A stretch of DNA of 64,000 bases from Frigoribacterium sp. CG_9.8 (lineage in GTDB: Bacteria > Actinomycetota > Actinomycetes > Actinomycetales > Microbacteriaceae). The notes under the pieces were generated by a model, which was not told where the DNA came from, did no database searches, and worked only from the letters and a program-made list of their open reading frames with translations. The position numbers and the translations under genes are program-made. The stretch spans positions 1 to 64,000 of the forward strand of contig NZ_JADOVH010000008.1 in assembly GCF_015751965.1 (NCBI RefSeq), given 5' to 3'. Of this stretch, positions 9,418-19,219 are shown one piece after another (position 1 is the first letter of the stretch; each line of letters starts with the position of its first letter).

Positions 9418-9447
9418 TTGGTGTATCGCCAGTGGGCGGGCGATACT
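9418..9447 (+). promoter_or_regulatory. Promoter for the gene pair after hsdR
   Basis: TTGGTG (9418-9423) and GATACT (9442-9447) are 18 bp apart and sit 8 bp upstream of an ATG at 9456, so a leaderless transcript is predicted. This separates the following genes from the hsd operon. Confidence 0.5.
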
Positions 9448-9455
9448 CTCAAACC

Positions 9456-9536
9456 ATGCCTCACGAGCCAGTCATCGGCAAAGAGCACTTCGATTCATCC
9501 GATCAAACCCTCATTCCCCTTCGGGACGAGCGCTGA
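9456..9536 (+). CDS. 26-residue small protein, translationally coupled to the next gene
   Basis: The peptide reads MPHEPVIGKEHFDSSDQTLI and six more residues. The ATG lies directly after a good promoter. Its TGA shares the A with the ATG of the next gene (TGATG), the classic arrangement for coupling. It could be a real small protein, such as an antitoxin or regulator, or just a leader that feeds ribosomes into the next gene. No family is recognised. Confidence 0.45.
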   Translation: MPHEPVIGKEHFDSSDQTLIPLRDER

Positions 9537-10396
9537 TGCCCCGAAACCTATTGAGTGGATGGTGTCCTGAAGGTACCTCTGTGGAGAAAGCATGGTTATC
9601 GGTTTCGCAAGACACGCATCGCGAGCGTGAGTTGGACTTCGTGGGAGCTAAGCCCGGCGAGGTCCGGGCGGCTACATACCTTCAGATCCTGACGCACTTA
9701 CGACCGCGACTTGAAGATACAGATGGAAGGCAAGGTGCAGTCGACCTGACGCTGGAGCGCGCTGACGGACAATTCGAGATTGCTGAGGTCACATCTACGC
9801 TCGATCGGAATTTTCTCCGGGACAGCAATCAGTTGCGACACTTTGAACGCCAATTGCTGGATGAGTACTCTGGTGCCGCTTCCTGGGCACTGGCCTTTGA
9901 ATACGGCTGGGCTATGCCAGCCACTCGTGCCGGGATTGGGCAGCTCTCTCGAGATATTGCTTCTCAGTTGATGGTTGCTGATACCTCTGCCGAACGAGCA
10001 AACCCGGTGCAAGTTGCGCCAGACGTCTATGCCTTTGTACACACGAACGCTCGAAACCTGATCACGATTGGAAGCTGGAACTCGAATATTCCGATCTCGC
10101 TTGATCAGCCGTACCTCAATCGACTGAGCACTTACCTAAACGAGTCTGAACTGGTGTCCAGCAAGCTGATGAAGCTTGAAGTCGAGAGCGGCAGATTGAA
10201 CGCTCAAAGGAGCCATCTTTACTTGTTAATGGCTGGGTCCGGTGAAGATGGAGGTCTGCTTCCGGTCTCGCCGTCGTACTTCACGTGGGGAGAGTTTCGC
10301 TGTCCACCCGAAGTGACCGACCTTTGGCTAGATGGTGGAACCGGTGAGATCTATCACTGGTCTGACTTAGACGGATGGAAGTTTCACAGAACGTAA
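9536..10396 (+). CDS. Uncharacterised protein beside the type I R-M operon
   Basis: A 286-residue soluble protein with no signal peptide, membrane segment or family I recognise. It starts with WCPEGTSVEKAWLSVSQDTHRERELDFVGAK and contains an acidic beta-rich segment VDLTLERADGQFEIAEVTSTLDRNF. The D...E.AEV pattern there is loosely like a PD-(D/E)xK nuclease core, but a lysine in the expected place is not clear, so I do not claim it. Its position behind hsdR and its own promoter suggest an accessory defence role. It is followed by a strong terminator-like hairpin. Confidence 0.6.
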   Translation: MPRNLLSGWCPEGTSVEKAWLSVSQDTHRERELDFVGAKPGEVRAATYLQILTHLRPRLEDTDGRQGAVDLTLERADGQFEIAEVTSTLDRNFLRDSNQLRHFERQLLDEYSGAASWALAFEYGWAMPATRAGIGQLSRDIASQLMVADTSAERANPVQVAPDVYAFVHTNARNLITIGSWNSNIPISLDQPYLNRLSTYLNESELVSSKLMKLEVESGRLNAQRSHLYLLMAGSGEDGGLLPVSPSYFTWGEFRCPPEVTDLWLDGGTGEIYHWSDLDGWKFHRT

Positions 10397-10534
10397 TTCA
10401 TATGCAGGCGCTTCGGTAGCGTAGCTTCTCAGCGGCCTGCTGAACTTCTCAGCCTGGGGGGTGCTGTCCCGTCAAAACATGAGCGTGCCCAACGCAACAT
10501 GTAGTCAGACCTGTAGTCAACCGGTTCATCGAAC

Positions 10535-10576
10535 GTCGAAAGCCGCTTCTGGATTTCTCCGGAAGCGGCTTTCGAC
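10535..10576 (+). terminator. Strong hairpin terminator, possibly bidirectional
   Basis: A perfect 15-bp stem (10535-10549 with 10562-10576, arm GTCGAAAGCCGCTTC) is followed on the plus strand by CACCTCTTTCTTTTC. It would end transcripts from the genes on its left. It may originally have been the terminator of the tRNA whose 3' piece lies just beyond, since tRNA terminators often sit in this place. Confidence 0.65.
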
Positions 10577-10592
10577 CACCTCTTTCTTTTCG

Positions 10593-10637
10593 TTGCGGGG
10601 ACAGGATTTGAACCTGCTACCTCTGGGTTATGAGCCC
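10593..10637 (-). pseudogene. 3' fragment of an initiator tRNA-fMet gene (attachment-site remnant)
   Basis: Read on the minus strand, the 45 nt give GGGCTCATAACCC (the anticodon stem with three G:C pairs and CAU loop typical of initiator tRNA), AGAGGT, a T arm with GCAGGTTCAAATCCTG, and CCCCGCA-A as the 3' acceptor strand. The 5' half is absent: sequence above 10637 does not fold as a D arm. Tyrosine integrases leave such 3' fragments as the distal att site of an element. The matching complete tRNA-fMet gene is not in the window. Confidence 0.8.
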
Positions 10638-10710
10638 GCATATCGAGTCATTGGCGCCGTCTCGATGAATTAGCGTACTCACCTGAGTTCGTATCAATTA
10701 GAAAATGACT

Positions 10711-10890
10711 GATAACCGCCGGTATGTAAATAGGAAGACGGCATCATCGCCTTGGATGCGAACGGCCCGGCCTCCTCGACCTCCCATACACGGCGCCGAT
10801 ACTGTGGTTCGCGGTGTGGGTGGTGCGGTGTGGGTTGCACGACCGAGGCTGGCGCTACTTAGCTTTCGGTGCTGAGCCAGTCCTCAGTCC
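10711..10890. repeat. About 180-bp diverged repeat, copy 1 (with SRAP 3' end)
   Basis: This stretch, from GATAACCGCCGGTATGTAAA through the SRAP 3' end, matches 12092-12270 with scattered substitutions and small gaps. Both copies share GTGTGGGTTGCACGA, CTGAGCCAGTCCTC and the order of all blocks. No gene is visible in it apart from the SRAP remnant. Confidence 0.7.
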
Positions 10891-10896
10891 CCTCAG
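10859..10896 (-). pseudogene. SRAP gene 3' end fragment, copy 1
   Basis: On the minus strand it encodes EGTEDWLSTES and a stop, identical to the C-terminus of the SRAP gene at 16321. The 34 bp at 10852-10885 are identical to 16314-16347. Upstream coding similarity stops after about a dozen codons, so only the end of the gene is duplicated. Confidence 0.75.
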
Positions 10897-11000
10897 ATGC
10901 TCGGACCCTCCGACAACACGCGACAGAACCAGCGCTAGAGTTTCGTCATCACGAACGGTGGAGCACTGTTCGTCTAATCAACACCGAGGGAGCAGTAGCG

Positions 11001-11114
11001 ATGGAAAGTATCAGTGTGTCCGATGCCGCCAACATCTGGTTGTCAAGCGGCAAGGACGAAGACCAAATGTTCGGTTTCAGCGCGGAACAACTTGAGGCAG
11101 CCGCCAACGACTGA
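11001..11114 (+). CDS. 37-residue small protein, function unknown
   Basis: The ATG at 11001 is preceded by a good Shine-Dalgarno box (GAGGGAG, 10986-10992), while a longer in-frame extension upstream is not supported by one. The product starts MESISVSDAANIWLSSGKDE and is acidic, ending in EQLEAAAND. It resembles short helical regulator-like proteins of actinobacterial islands, but I cannot assign a family. It lies between the SRAP fragment and the convergent HNH gene. Confidence 0.5.
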   Translation: MESISVSDAANIWLSSGKDEDQMFGFSAEQLEAAAND

Positions 11115-11229
11115 CTCGGCGCTCTTCGCTGACGCCAAGTTTGCCCGTCGACAGCAATCTCTCACTGTTTTTGCGACTCGAACGCTGACAGCGGCCATGC
11201 TGGCTCGTTCGGGCTCAGGTGGGTAAAAC

Positions 11230-11931
11230 TCAACCGAGGGTCATGCCTTTGCGACGGTTGCATTCCCCGCATAGCAATTGCAGGTTTCGCACTGTGTTCG
11301 ATCCACCCATTGCGAACGGGATGATATGGTCGAACTCCAGATCCGCCTGGCTGCTGCAATCGATGCACCTGCCACTGTCGCGTTGCCAAACTTCGAGGCG
11401 GACTTCCTGAGGGATTCGCTGCCGCTGCCGAGGCTTGTCGAGCTGCTCGGCCATCGACTGGAGCGAGTGCGCCTTCTGCAGCGCAAGCCGCCGCGTGTTC
11501 TTCTCTTGGTTTAGGAGAGCGACTACATCGACAGCTGTGAGATCCGGATCGAGCGCAAGATACACACTGCGGTCAAAAACCCAAAGTTCGACCAAAGTTG
11601 CGTCATCGTCGTCGTCATCGTCATCGTCATCGTCGTTGATTCTGGCCGGAAGCATAAGTGGCGCGCTGCTTGCACTCTCCCAGTCAGGGTCGTCAACCGT
11701 CCAGCGGTGAGCGCGCTTCGGATTGTCTTGGCCCCCCTTTATTGGCAAGCCAAAGACCCTCAAGTCGATTGCGTCACCTATATCGTCGAGTTCCGCTCGA
11801 AGTCTCGCTACCTTAAGCCGCTCATCGGGGAGCCATCTCTCCTTCATATGAGAATTGCTGCCATCTTTAGCTAGACGCTCTTTTTCCCAGATTCCGACTC
11901 TCGTCTCGGCCTGAGCGAGTTCTAGGGACAT
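11230..11931 (-). CDS. HNH endonuclease with poly-aspartate tract
   Basis: A 233-residue protein. The C-terminus holds a compact HNH domain: RDSGRCIDCSSQADLEFDHI, then GGSNTVRNLQLLCGECNRRKG, with two CxxC pairs that would bind zinc and the catalytic DH. The N-terminal 150 residues are not recognised. In the middle lies a run of 11 aspartates (coded at 11602-11634). The preceding segment with DDPDWE may be a linker. Such small HNH proteins occur as restriction or homing nucleases. It sits between two copies of the SRAP 3' end, so it is probably recombination cargo. Confidence 0.8.
   Translation of the reverse strand: MSLELAQAETRVGIWEKERLAKDGSNSHMKERWLPDERLKVARLRAELDDIGDAIDLRVFGLPIKGGQDNPKRAHRWTVDDPDWESASSAPLMLPARINDDDDDDDDDDDATLVELWVFDRSVYLALDPDLTAVDVVALLNQEKNTRRLALQKAHSLQSMAEQLDKPRQRQRIPQEVRLEVWQRDSGRCIDCSSQADLEFDHIIPFAMGGSNTVRNLQLLCGECNRRKGMTLG
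11602..11634 (-). repeat. GAC/GAT trinucleotide run coding for 11 aspartates
   Basis: Eleven consecutive Asp codons (GAC and GAT mixed) inside the HNH gene. The codon mix makes slippage less likely than in a pure repeat. Confidence 0.9.
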
Positions 11932-12091
11932 ACGTTTGAGTTGACCTTAGACTTAAGTGGCTTCAAAAATCCCATACTGATCAGTGTGTCATGCGCATCA
12001 ACCCATGCGCCGTTCCGTTGACGGGCAAGCAATTTCCGGGTCGGAACGATTCTGCCCATCCCGTAGCGGCTTCATCACGGCCTTAATTACC

Positions 12092-12270
12092 GATAACAGC
12101 CGGTTTGTAAATAGCAGACGGCATCGTCACATTGGACGCGAACTGGCCAGTCCCTTCGACCTCCTCCAGATGACCCAGATGTGTGGATCGTGGTGTGGGT
12201 TTTGGGTTGTGGGTTGCACGATTGGAGCCGGGGCTATTTAGCCCTCAGTGCTGAGCCAGTCCTCGGTACC
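12092..12270. repeat. About 180-bp diverged repeat, copy 2 (with SRAP 3' end)
   Basis: It matches 10711-10890 block by block: GATAAC.GCCGGT.TGTAAATAG, GACGGCATC, GGGTTGCACGA and the SRAP C-terminal codons. The divergence shows that the duplication is not recent. Confidence 0.7.
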
Positions 12271-12400
12271 TTCGAGCGCGGTCGCCCGCTCGATCAGATA
12301 TTGTCCGTGCCCTCGCAATGGCAGCGGTGCCACCTCGCACACCTCGAGGGAACTGGCATTACCTCCCGCGGAGCATTTGACCGTTCCGCCGGCCGAACAG
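12238..12400 (-). pseudogene. SRAP gene 3' end fragment, copy 2
   Basis: The minus strand reads LEVCEVAPLPLRGHGQYLIE then TALEGTEDWLSTE and a stop. This aligns with VYEVAPLPFRGNGPYLIEPV and EGTEDWLSTES at the end of the SRAP gene at 16321. Upstream, similarity continues weakly in another frame (EVMPVPS for AALPVAR), so a frameshift is likely before it fades around 12400. The sequence is diverged from the other two copies, so it may derive from a different SRAP allele. Confidence 0.7.
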
Positions 12401-12494
12401 ATAGCCACCGTGTTGAACTAGGCAGATCCTGAGGGCTCGAACAGCAGGAGGCAGCAGCTGCAACAGGTCGCCGCAAGCGGCGGCTCTGGAGATA

Positions 12495-13033
12495 ATGACT
12501 CCTATGAGCTATTGGTGGGCAAGCCAGAACAAGAACTTTCGAACAGCGATTCCGAACGGGACTTTGTGGACACGTCCCAGGGTCAATAATGTGCTGCCGG
12601 AGAATCGGCGTGCACTACAAGATCTGGCGCCCGATGACATCGTCTTTCACTATGGCGCTCCCTTCGTGAGGGCAGTCAGCAGAGTCGTATCCAGCGCCAT
12701 CGACTGGCCGCGACCGTCGAACTATCCTCGAGGGCCTCGTGAATCCGAGGCCAATGATGCAGGGAAACTTGTCCGAGTCGAGACCATTGCAATCGATCTG
12801 AAGCTTCACCGCGACCGCGTTGCTGAGCTAGTCGCCTGGGGAACTCCAGGGCCCTTGTCTCGGTTAGGTGTTCCCCGTGAGGCCTACCTTTCGCCTCTCA
12901 GCGACATCGATGCTGACGCACTGCTCCAGGAATTAGACGTGAAAACCCCTTCCCGCTCGCTTCCAGGAAGGCCGCACGAAGACTGGCCTGCGGGGTCCGG
13001 GCTGACCGATGCGGAAGCGATCGCCCGAATTCG
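12495..13033 (+). pseudogene. PUA/EVE-like HNH nuclease gene, 5' part, interrupted by IS21
   Basis: This is the N-terminal 180 residues of a gene whose remainder lies at 15178-15565. It opens with MSYWWASQNKNF, has PDDIVFHYG, VRAVSRVVS and a hydrophobic core like the PUA/EVE-like domain found before HNH nucleases that recognise modified bases (family resemblance, not a computed match). The reading frame runs into the IS at codon 180. Removing the IS and one copy of ATTCG joins it exactly in frame to the HNH half, giving 308 residues. As it stands the N-terminal half could still be translated, with a short IS-derived tail. Confidence 0.75.
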
Positions 13034-13075
13034 TGTCGACGACGTTTGAAAATGAGGCCATAGCGACGTTCGAAA

Positions 13076-15108
<2,033 letters not shown>

Positions 15109-15177
15109 AACCAGAAAACCGTGGCCTCGATTTCACTCGTCGCATTGGCCTCAGATTCAAACGTTGTCAACAATTCG

Positions 15178-15565
15178 CAAAGAACAGGGTGCTCTGAGGG
15201 CCTCGCTGCTCGGAGCTGGCAACGCGATCTGTGGCGTTTGCGCGCGAGCAGTGCCGTCGGCTTTTCTTGTCGCGGGTCATATCGTCCCTCGATCAGAGCT
15301 CAGTGATAGTGAACGATGGGACTTCGATGCCGTCGCAATGCTTGTCTGCCTATTTGGGTGTGACGCATTGTTCGAAAATGGATACATCGTCATCGAACCA
15401 GACGGTACGGTAGCGGCAGGACGAGTCACCTCGGATCCCGTTCTCCTGAGTGAGGTGAGACACCGCTTAGGCACTTCTTCACCAGCTTGGCGTGCGAGCA
15501 CATCGCCAGCGTTTCGTCAGCACGAACTTCGACATTCCGCTGGAGCCAACGCAGCTGAACGTTGA
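15178..15565 (+). pseudogene. PUA/EVE-like HNH nuclease gene, 3' part, after the IS21 insertion
   Basis: The in-frame continuation of the gene begun at 12495: KEQGALRASLLGAGNAICGV leads to an HNH domain with CGVCARAVPSAFLVAGHIVP, RSELSDSERWDFDAVAMLVC and GCDALFENGYI. The GHI histidine and the N/D-rich stretch match HNH nucleases that close with a GCDxLFExGYI segment. It has no own promoter or start signal, though a TTG inside the IS end could start a 133-residue product. The nuclease is presumed inactive. Confidence 0.75.
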
Positions 15566-15613
15566 CCTGAAGACACCTGTTCTACCTGTGCTCGCTACTC
15601 TGGAAGATCCTCA

Positions 15614-16057
15614 CTACGGCTGATCCAGCGTTAGTGACGGGCCAGCCCACTCAACGACCACGACAACATTTGTGCCCGCAACCACCGCGCTCGTGTAGGT
15701 GTTCAAGCTCACAATCCGACAAGGCGGGTAGGTTGATTTCAGCGTATTTATGATCGTGGCGATTGCGTGAGCGTCTCCGCCACCCAGCGTTGTTGACACG
15801 ATGATGCTCTGACCGATGTCCTCTGCAACCGAGGTGTGCCCCGACTCCGACCAGCGAGCACGGCTCCACTCGCTACCCGACCACCACCGCAGGTGGGGCT
15901 CTCCGAAGGGGCGGTGCCACCCTGGCGTTGTTGGACTATCGGTCGGTGGACCAGGAGCGAATCGCTGTTCCCAAGCCCCACCGGTCCACCATTGTTTTGT
16001 TCCCACTGGTACCGAATCGCCAGGGTTGTACCAGCCAGCTTTTGGAACCTTTGCCAT
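15614..16057 (-). CDS. Protein with two DUF2510-like WW-type motifs
   Basis: A 147-residue protein. Residues 7-33 (GWYNPGDSVPVGTKQWWTGG) and 45-70 (GWHRPFGEPHLRWWSGSEW) are two copies of the short actinobacterial DUF2510 motif, GWYxDP...xRWWDGxxW. The C-terminal 80 residues form an alpha/beta domain (SIIVSTTLGGGDAHAIATII, VVVVVEWAGPSL) that I do not recognise. No transmembrane segment is seen, unlike many DUF2510 proteins. Function unknown. Confidence 0.7.
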   Translation of the reverse strand: MAKVPKAGWYNPGDSVPVGTKQWWTGGAWEQRFAPGPPTDSPTTPGWHRPFGEPHLRWWSGSEWSRARWSESGHTSVAEDIGQSIIVSTTLGGGDAHAIATIINTLKSTYPPCRIVSLNTYTSAVVAGTNVVVVVEWAGPSLTLDQP

Positions 16058-16320
16058 GCTGTCTCTATTCGCTAGCAGATATAAGCCCCCGTGGCTGTGT
16101 CAGAACCCTACCGGGCTCGGTATTCGCGGAAGCACATAACGGACGAATCGCCCAAGGCGTTCAGGAAGGAACGCGGCCTCGCCCACTGGATTATTCCCGA
16201 ACCCTCTGCGCCGTCTGAGGCGTAGACACCACTGGTGCACGAATGATACGGCGCACGAGTTGACTACCTGAGATGCTGGTGATTCTGTGGTGTGAGTTGT
16301 ACGACCGGGGCCAGCGCTAC

Positions 16321-17070
16321 TTAGCTTTCGGTGCTGAGCCAGTCCTCGGTCCCCTCGAGCGCGATCACCGGCTCGATGAGATAGGGCCCGTTTCCTCGAA
16401 ATGGCAGCGGTGCAACTTCGTACACCGCGAGGGATCTGGCGACCGGCAGCGCCGCCTGCACGGCGGCATCGACGAGTTCTTGGGTGCCCGCAAGTTCCGG
16501 GTCGAGCCAACGATCCCACCACTCGGACGGGAGCGTTACCGGGTTTCGGTCGTGGATGTGGAGCAGCTCGTCGACCGCACCGGAGGTGAGGATCGTCGTC
16601 GTGAGAGTCCATGCGTTTGGATCGTCGTCGGGGACCCTGTGGTCTTTCCACCAGGAGTACAAGCCGGCGAGCATCAGCAGTTCGCCGCCGGGATTGTGAA
16701 TGTAGTGCGGGATCTTTGTGCCGTCGGAAAAGGTTTGCCGTTCGAAGTAACCCGATGCCGGCACAAGGGCTCGATGCGTTTACAGCGGCCCCTTCCAAGT
16801 GGCTTTGGAGGCGAGATACTCGGCTCGCGCGTTGAAGGTCGGATACTTCAATTTCAGGGTCTTGGACCAGCTCGGCACTAACGACCAGCGTGCTGGCTCG
16901 AGGCGACGCGTAACTTCACCGTCGCCCTTCGCTGATTGGAGTAGCAATGGGATCGTTTCGGTGGGGGCGATGTTGTAGGACGGCCGCCAGTCACGGAAGT
17001 CGCCGCCCTCGGCAACGAATTCGTTGATTAGTTCGTCGGTCTCTTTAGTCATCGTGAATCGGCCACACAT
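16321..17070 (-). pseudogene. SRAP-domain (YedK/HMCES type) gene with one in-frame stop codon
   Basis: SRAP proteins cap abasic sites in single-stranded DNA through Cys2. The N-terminal part starts MCGRFTMTKETDELI with the catalytic Cys2, followed by the conserved Asn in YNIAPTE and the RAE of FNARAEYLA. A TAA at 16780-16782 follows KATWKGPL; the same frame continues THRALVPASGYFERQ, with the conserved Glu, and PHYIHN to the end. So the lesion is a single nonsense codon, not a frameshift, in a gene otherwise of normal length (249 codons). Partial copies of its 3' end lie at 10859 and 12238. A sequencing error would be an alternative reason. Confidence 0.85.
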
Positions 17071-17145
17071 GGGTACGAACGTACTGCGTCGCCGCGTGCA
17101 CTGCCATGGTTGCCCGGTTACGAGTGCACCGCTATGGTTGCGCCG

Positions 17146-17448
17146 TTACAGGTGATCGCGCCGTTCGACGGCGGAGGCCCACACCCAGACTTCGCTTACC
17201 GGCCCGTTGCGTATGGTCAAGCGGATCTTGACTGCTCGATCAGTCCAGCCGATAGCTTCACAATCTGGTCGGATGACCGCTTCGTGGAAGCGGACGTAGG
17301 CGCGCACCGCGATCGGAGTATCTGCCTCCGTCATGGGATGGTGGGCCAGGTCGAGCTCCGCGTCGCTGAGGCCGGTGGGCTTGGGGCGCACCACAGCCTC
17401 TTCGATTTCGCGCCCGATCGCACCTCCGTAGCGCTTATTCTCTCCCAC
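17146..17448 (-). CDS. Small conserved-looking hypothetical protein
   Basis: A 100-residue protein starting with GTG: MGENKRYGGAIGREIEEAVV, then a regular alpha/beta pattern with TPIAVRAYVRFHEAVIRP, CEAIGWTDRAVKI and EVWVWASAVERR. The density of conserved-type Trp and Arg residues and good codon positions suggest a real gene. I recognise no family. A TACTAA -10-like box lies just upstream of the GTG, compatible with a leaderless start. Confidence 0.5.
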   Translation of the reverse strand: MGENKRYGGAIGREIEEAVVRPKPTGLSDAELDLAHHPMTEADTPIAVRAYVRFHEAVIRPDCEAIGWTDRAVKIRLTIRNGPVSEVWVWASAVERRDHL

Positions 17449-17673
17449 TCATTTAGTAGAACATACTTTCGAATATAAGCGGGAAGTCGGTTCTCCTCGA
17501 CGTCGATGGGATTTTGCCCGCGACGCAGTAAATATGGTCGATCTGCGGTGCGTGGCCCACGGGTAATCCCCTGGGCTACCTGGCGCTCGACCCAAACGGA
17601 AGATGCCCGCGCCTCGCTTCCGGATATGTTGGACCGCTTCATTGGTCGCGGTCATTGGCCACCGAGTTTGTTG

Positions 17674-17707
17674 GTTGCCGGCCTCGCCCTTGGGCGAGGC
17701 CGGCAAC
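17674..17707. terminator. Perfect palindromic hairpin at the left end of the conjugative region
   Basis: The 34 bp are self-complementary: a 15-16 bp stem GTTGCCGGCCTCGCCC around a tight TTGG loop. It lies about 145 bp beyond the ardC stop on the minus strand and would stop the transfer-region transcript. It has no long T run, so termination strength is uncertain. The 17449-17850 interval holds nothing else I can call. Confidence 0.55.
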
Positions 17708-17850
17708 TCGCTAGGACTACGGCGCGGTGGCATCCTCGGTGTTGGTTATCCGTGTCGCGGTGTGTTTCGCGGCTAAGGTCGGTCCGTCGGAAGTCTCCCC
17801 TGATGGACCAGGGAGGGAGCACACGAGCTGCCCCCTCCCCATGGTGATCG

Positions 17851-18843
17851 TTACGCGTCGTCGCTATTTAGCCTCTCGTCGGGGTCATCGTTGTCTTTTT
17901 CGGTGCTGGATGTGAGAATTCCGGCGATTTGGTGTGCGGTGTACAACACCCGTCCGGCGGTGGATTTGATCAGTGCGGTATCTGCGTCCGCCCACCCGGC
18001 GATGTATCCGATGCTGTAAGCACTGGTGTCGAATCCGACAAGCCCGGCGACGATGTAGGCAACCGACTCAGCTTCGGTTTCCATCACTCCACGGTGCAGG
18101 GTGTAGTCGGTCATGTTCTCGGTGTGGCCAAGCAAAACATGCGCGGTTTCATGGATCAGGGTTTTGGCCATGTGCTCCCGGCTGAGGTCTGCATCGAGGA
18201 CGATAAGTTTTTGCTCAGGGTTCGTGTGGCCGTTCTTGTTACCGGGGATGGACCGCTGCTCCACCATCCACCCGTTCTCGACCAGGTGCGCGGACAGGGT
18301 GTCGATGATGCCGAAATCGTCCGCACCGGTGAGTTGCGCTGTGATCGACCCGGGAACTTCAACACCCTCGACGGGGTCGGTCTGTCCAATATCGAAAACT
18401 GACAGGATCGGGGACCGCGCGACTTGTCGTTCTTGGCTGTCACCGTTTTCGTCCTCCTCGGTAACCTTTTTCGTCGAGTAACCAAAAATTTTGATGCTCT
18501 TCTCCCCAGTGCGAACTTGTCGGCCGAGCCCTTGCCATTTGCGGAATCCGGCAACCTGGGTGGCTTCGGGACGTTGGGACAGGATCAACAACAGGTTGTT
18601 CAAGCTGTAGGTGTGAAACGCGGTAGCGAATTTCAGAAATTCGGTCCACTGCTTTGTATTTCGCAAGTCCTCCACCTGGGTACTGATCGAGTCGTGGAGC
18701 GCTTCCGCTTGGGCCTTCTTCTCCTCGATCGTCCGACCGGACTTAGGGGCCGTCGTCGTGCCACTGCGGGTGCTGGTGCTCCGGGTGTTGGTGCTCCGTG
18801 TGCTGGTGTTCTCGGTGTTGCTGTTCTGGGTGTTGGTGTTCAT
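17851..18843 (-). CDS. ardC: ArdC-type antirestriction protein
   Basis: A 330-residue protein. ATG at 18843 is preceded by GGAGGGAGGAAGGG. The first 45 residues are a Thr/Ser/Asn/Arg repeat tail (NTRSTSTRS). Residues 60-160 form the ArdC N-terminal single-stranded-DNA-binding domain (LKFATAFHTYSLNNLLLI, QVAGFRKWQGLGRQV, GEKSIKIFGY). Residues 220-290 hold a zincin metallopeptidase with HETAHVLLGH (HExxH) and a downstream ETEAESVAYIVAG helix giving the third ligand. ArdC proteins coat incoming plasmid strands and protect them from restriction. It shares a leader block with dprA. Confidence 0.9.
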   Translation of the reverse strand: MNTNTQNSNTENTSTRSTNTRSTSTRSGTTTAPKSGRTIEEKKAQAEALHDSISTQVEDLRNTKQWTEFLKFATAFHTYSLNNLLLILSQRPEATQVAGFRKWQGLGRQVRTGEKSIKIFGYSTKKVTEEDENGDSQERQVARSPILSVFDIGQTDPVEGVEVPGSITAQLTGADDFGIIDTLSAHLVENGWMVEQRSIPGNKNGHTNPEQKLIVLDADLSREHMAKTLIHETAHVLLGHTENMTDYTLHRGVMETEAESVAYIVAGLVGFDTSAYSIGYIAGWADADTALIKSTAGRVLYTAHQIAGILTSSTEKDNDDPDERLNSDDA

Positions 18844-18924
18844 CGGTTCTTCCCTTCCTCCCTCCACGTTTTTTTGCCGTGAAGGCGACTTGTCGCCGGG
18901 GAGGGCGGGAGGGCGAAGTGCAAC

Positions 18925-18979
18925 TGGTCGTGGAATACCGGACCGAGCGCAGCGAGGGAGGATATGCCGCGAAAGCCGG
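18925..18979 (-). repeat. 55-bp leader repeat upstream of ardC
   Basis: This 55-bp block (minus-strand reading starts CCGGCTTTCGCGGCATATCC) differs at 3 positions from the block at 20225-20279. Each lies exactly 82 bp upstream of its gene's ATG, so it is probably a shared regulatory leader. Confidence 0.8.
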
Positions 18980-19219
18980 TTGCGCGCAGCCCGCACGGCC
19001 GGACGCTGCCACAGGCTTCACAGCAAAAGAAACAAGCCCCCTGTAAGGGCAAAAACATCGGGCCGGATCACGGCTCCTCGGTCGGTGTGTGTCGTTCGCA
19101 CGAGCAAGTGTTCCTCCGCCTGCCCGCTCCTGTCGGGCTGGCGAATGGGCCGGCGGGTCGAGAAATGCGGGAGGTTGGCGGGCAGGCTGTGGGCTGCCCG
19201 CCAACCGATAAGACCCTGA

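Noticed and set aside
10429-10641. Open frame across the tRNA-fMet fragment (AHNPEVAGSNPVPATK)
   Set aside because: This peptide is a well-known artefact of translating tRNA-Met 3' ends.
16321-17070. Frameshift in the SRAP gene
   Set aside because: Both halves are in the same frame, 102 codons apart; the lesion is a nonsense codon.
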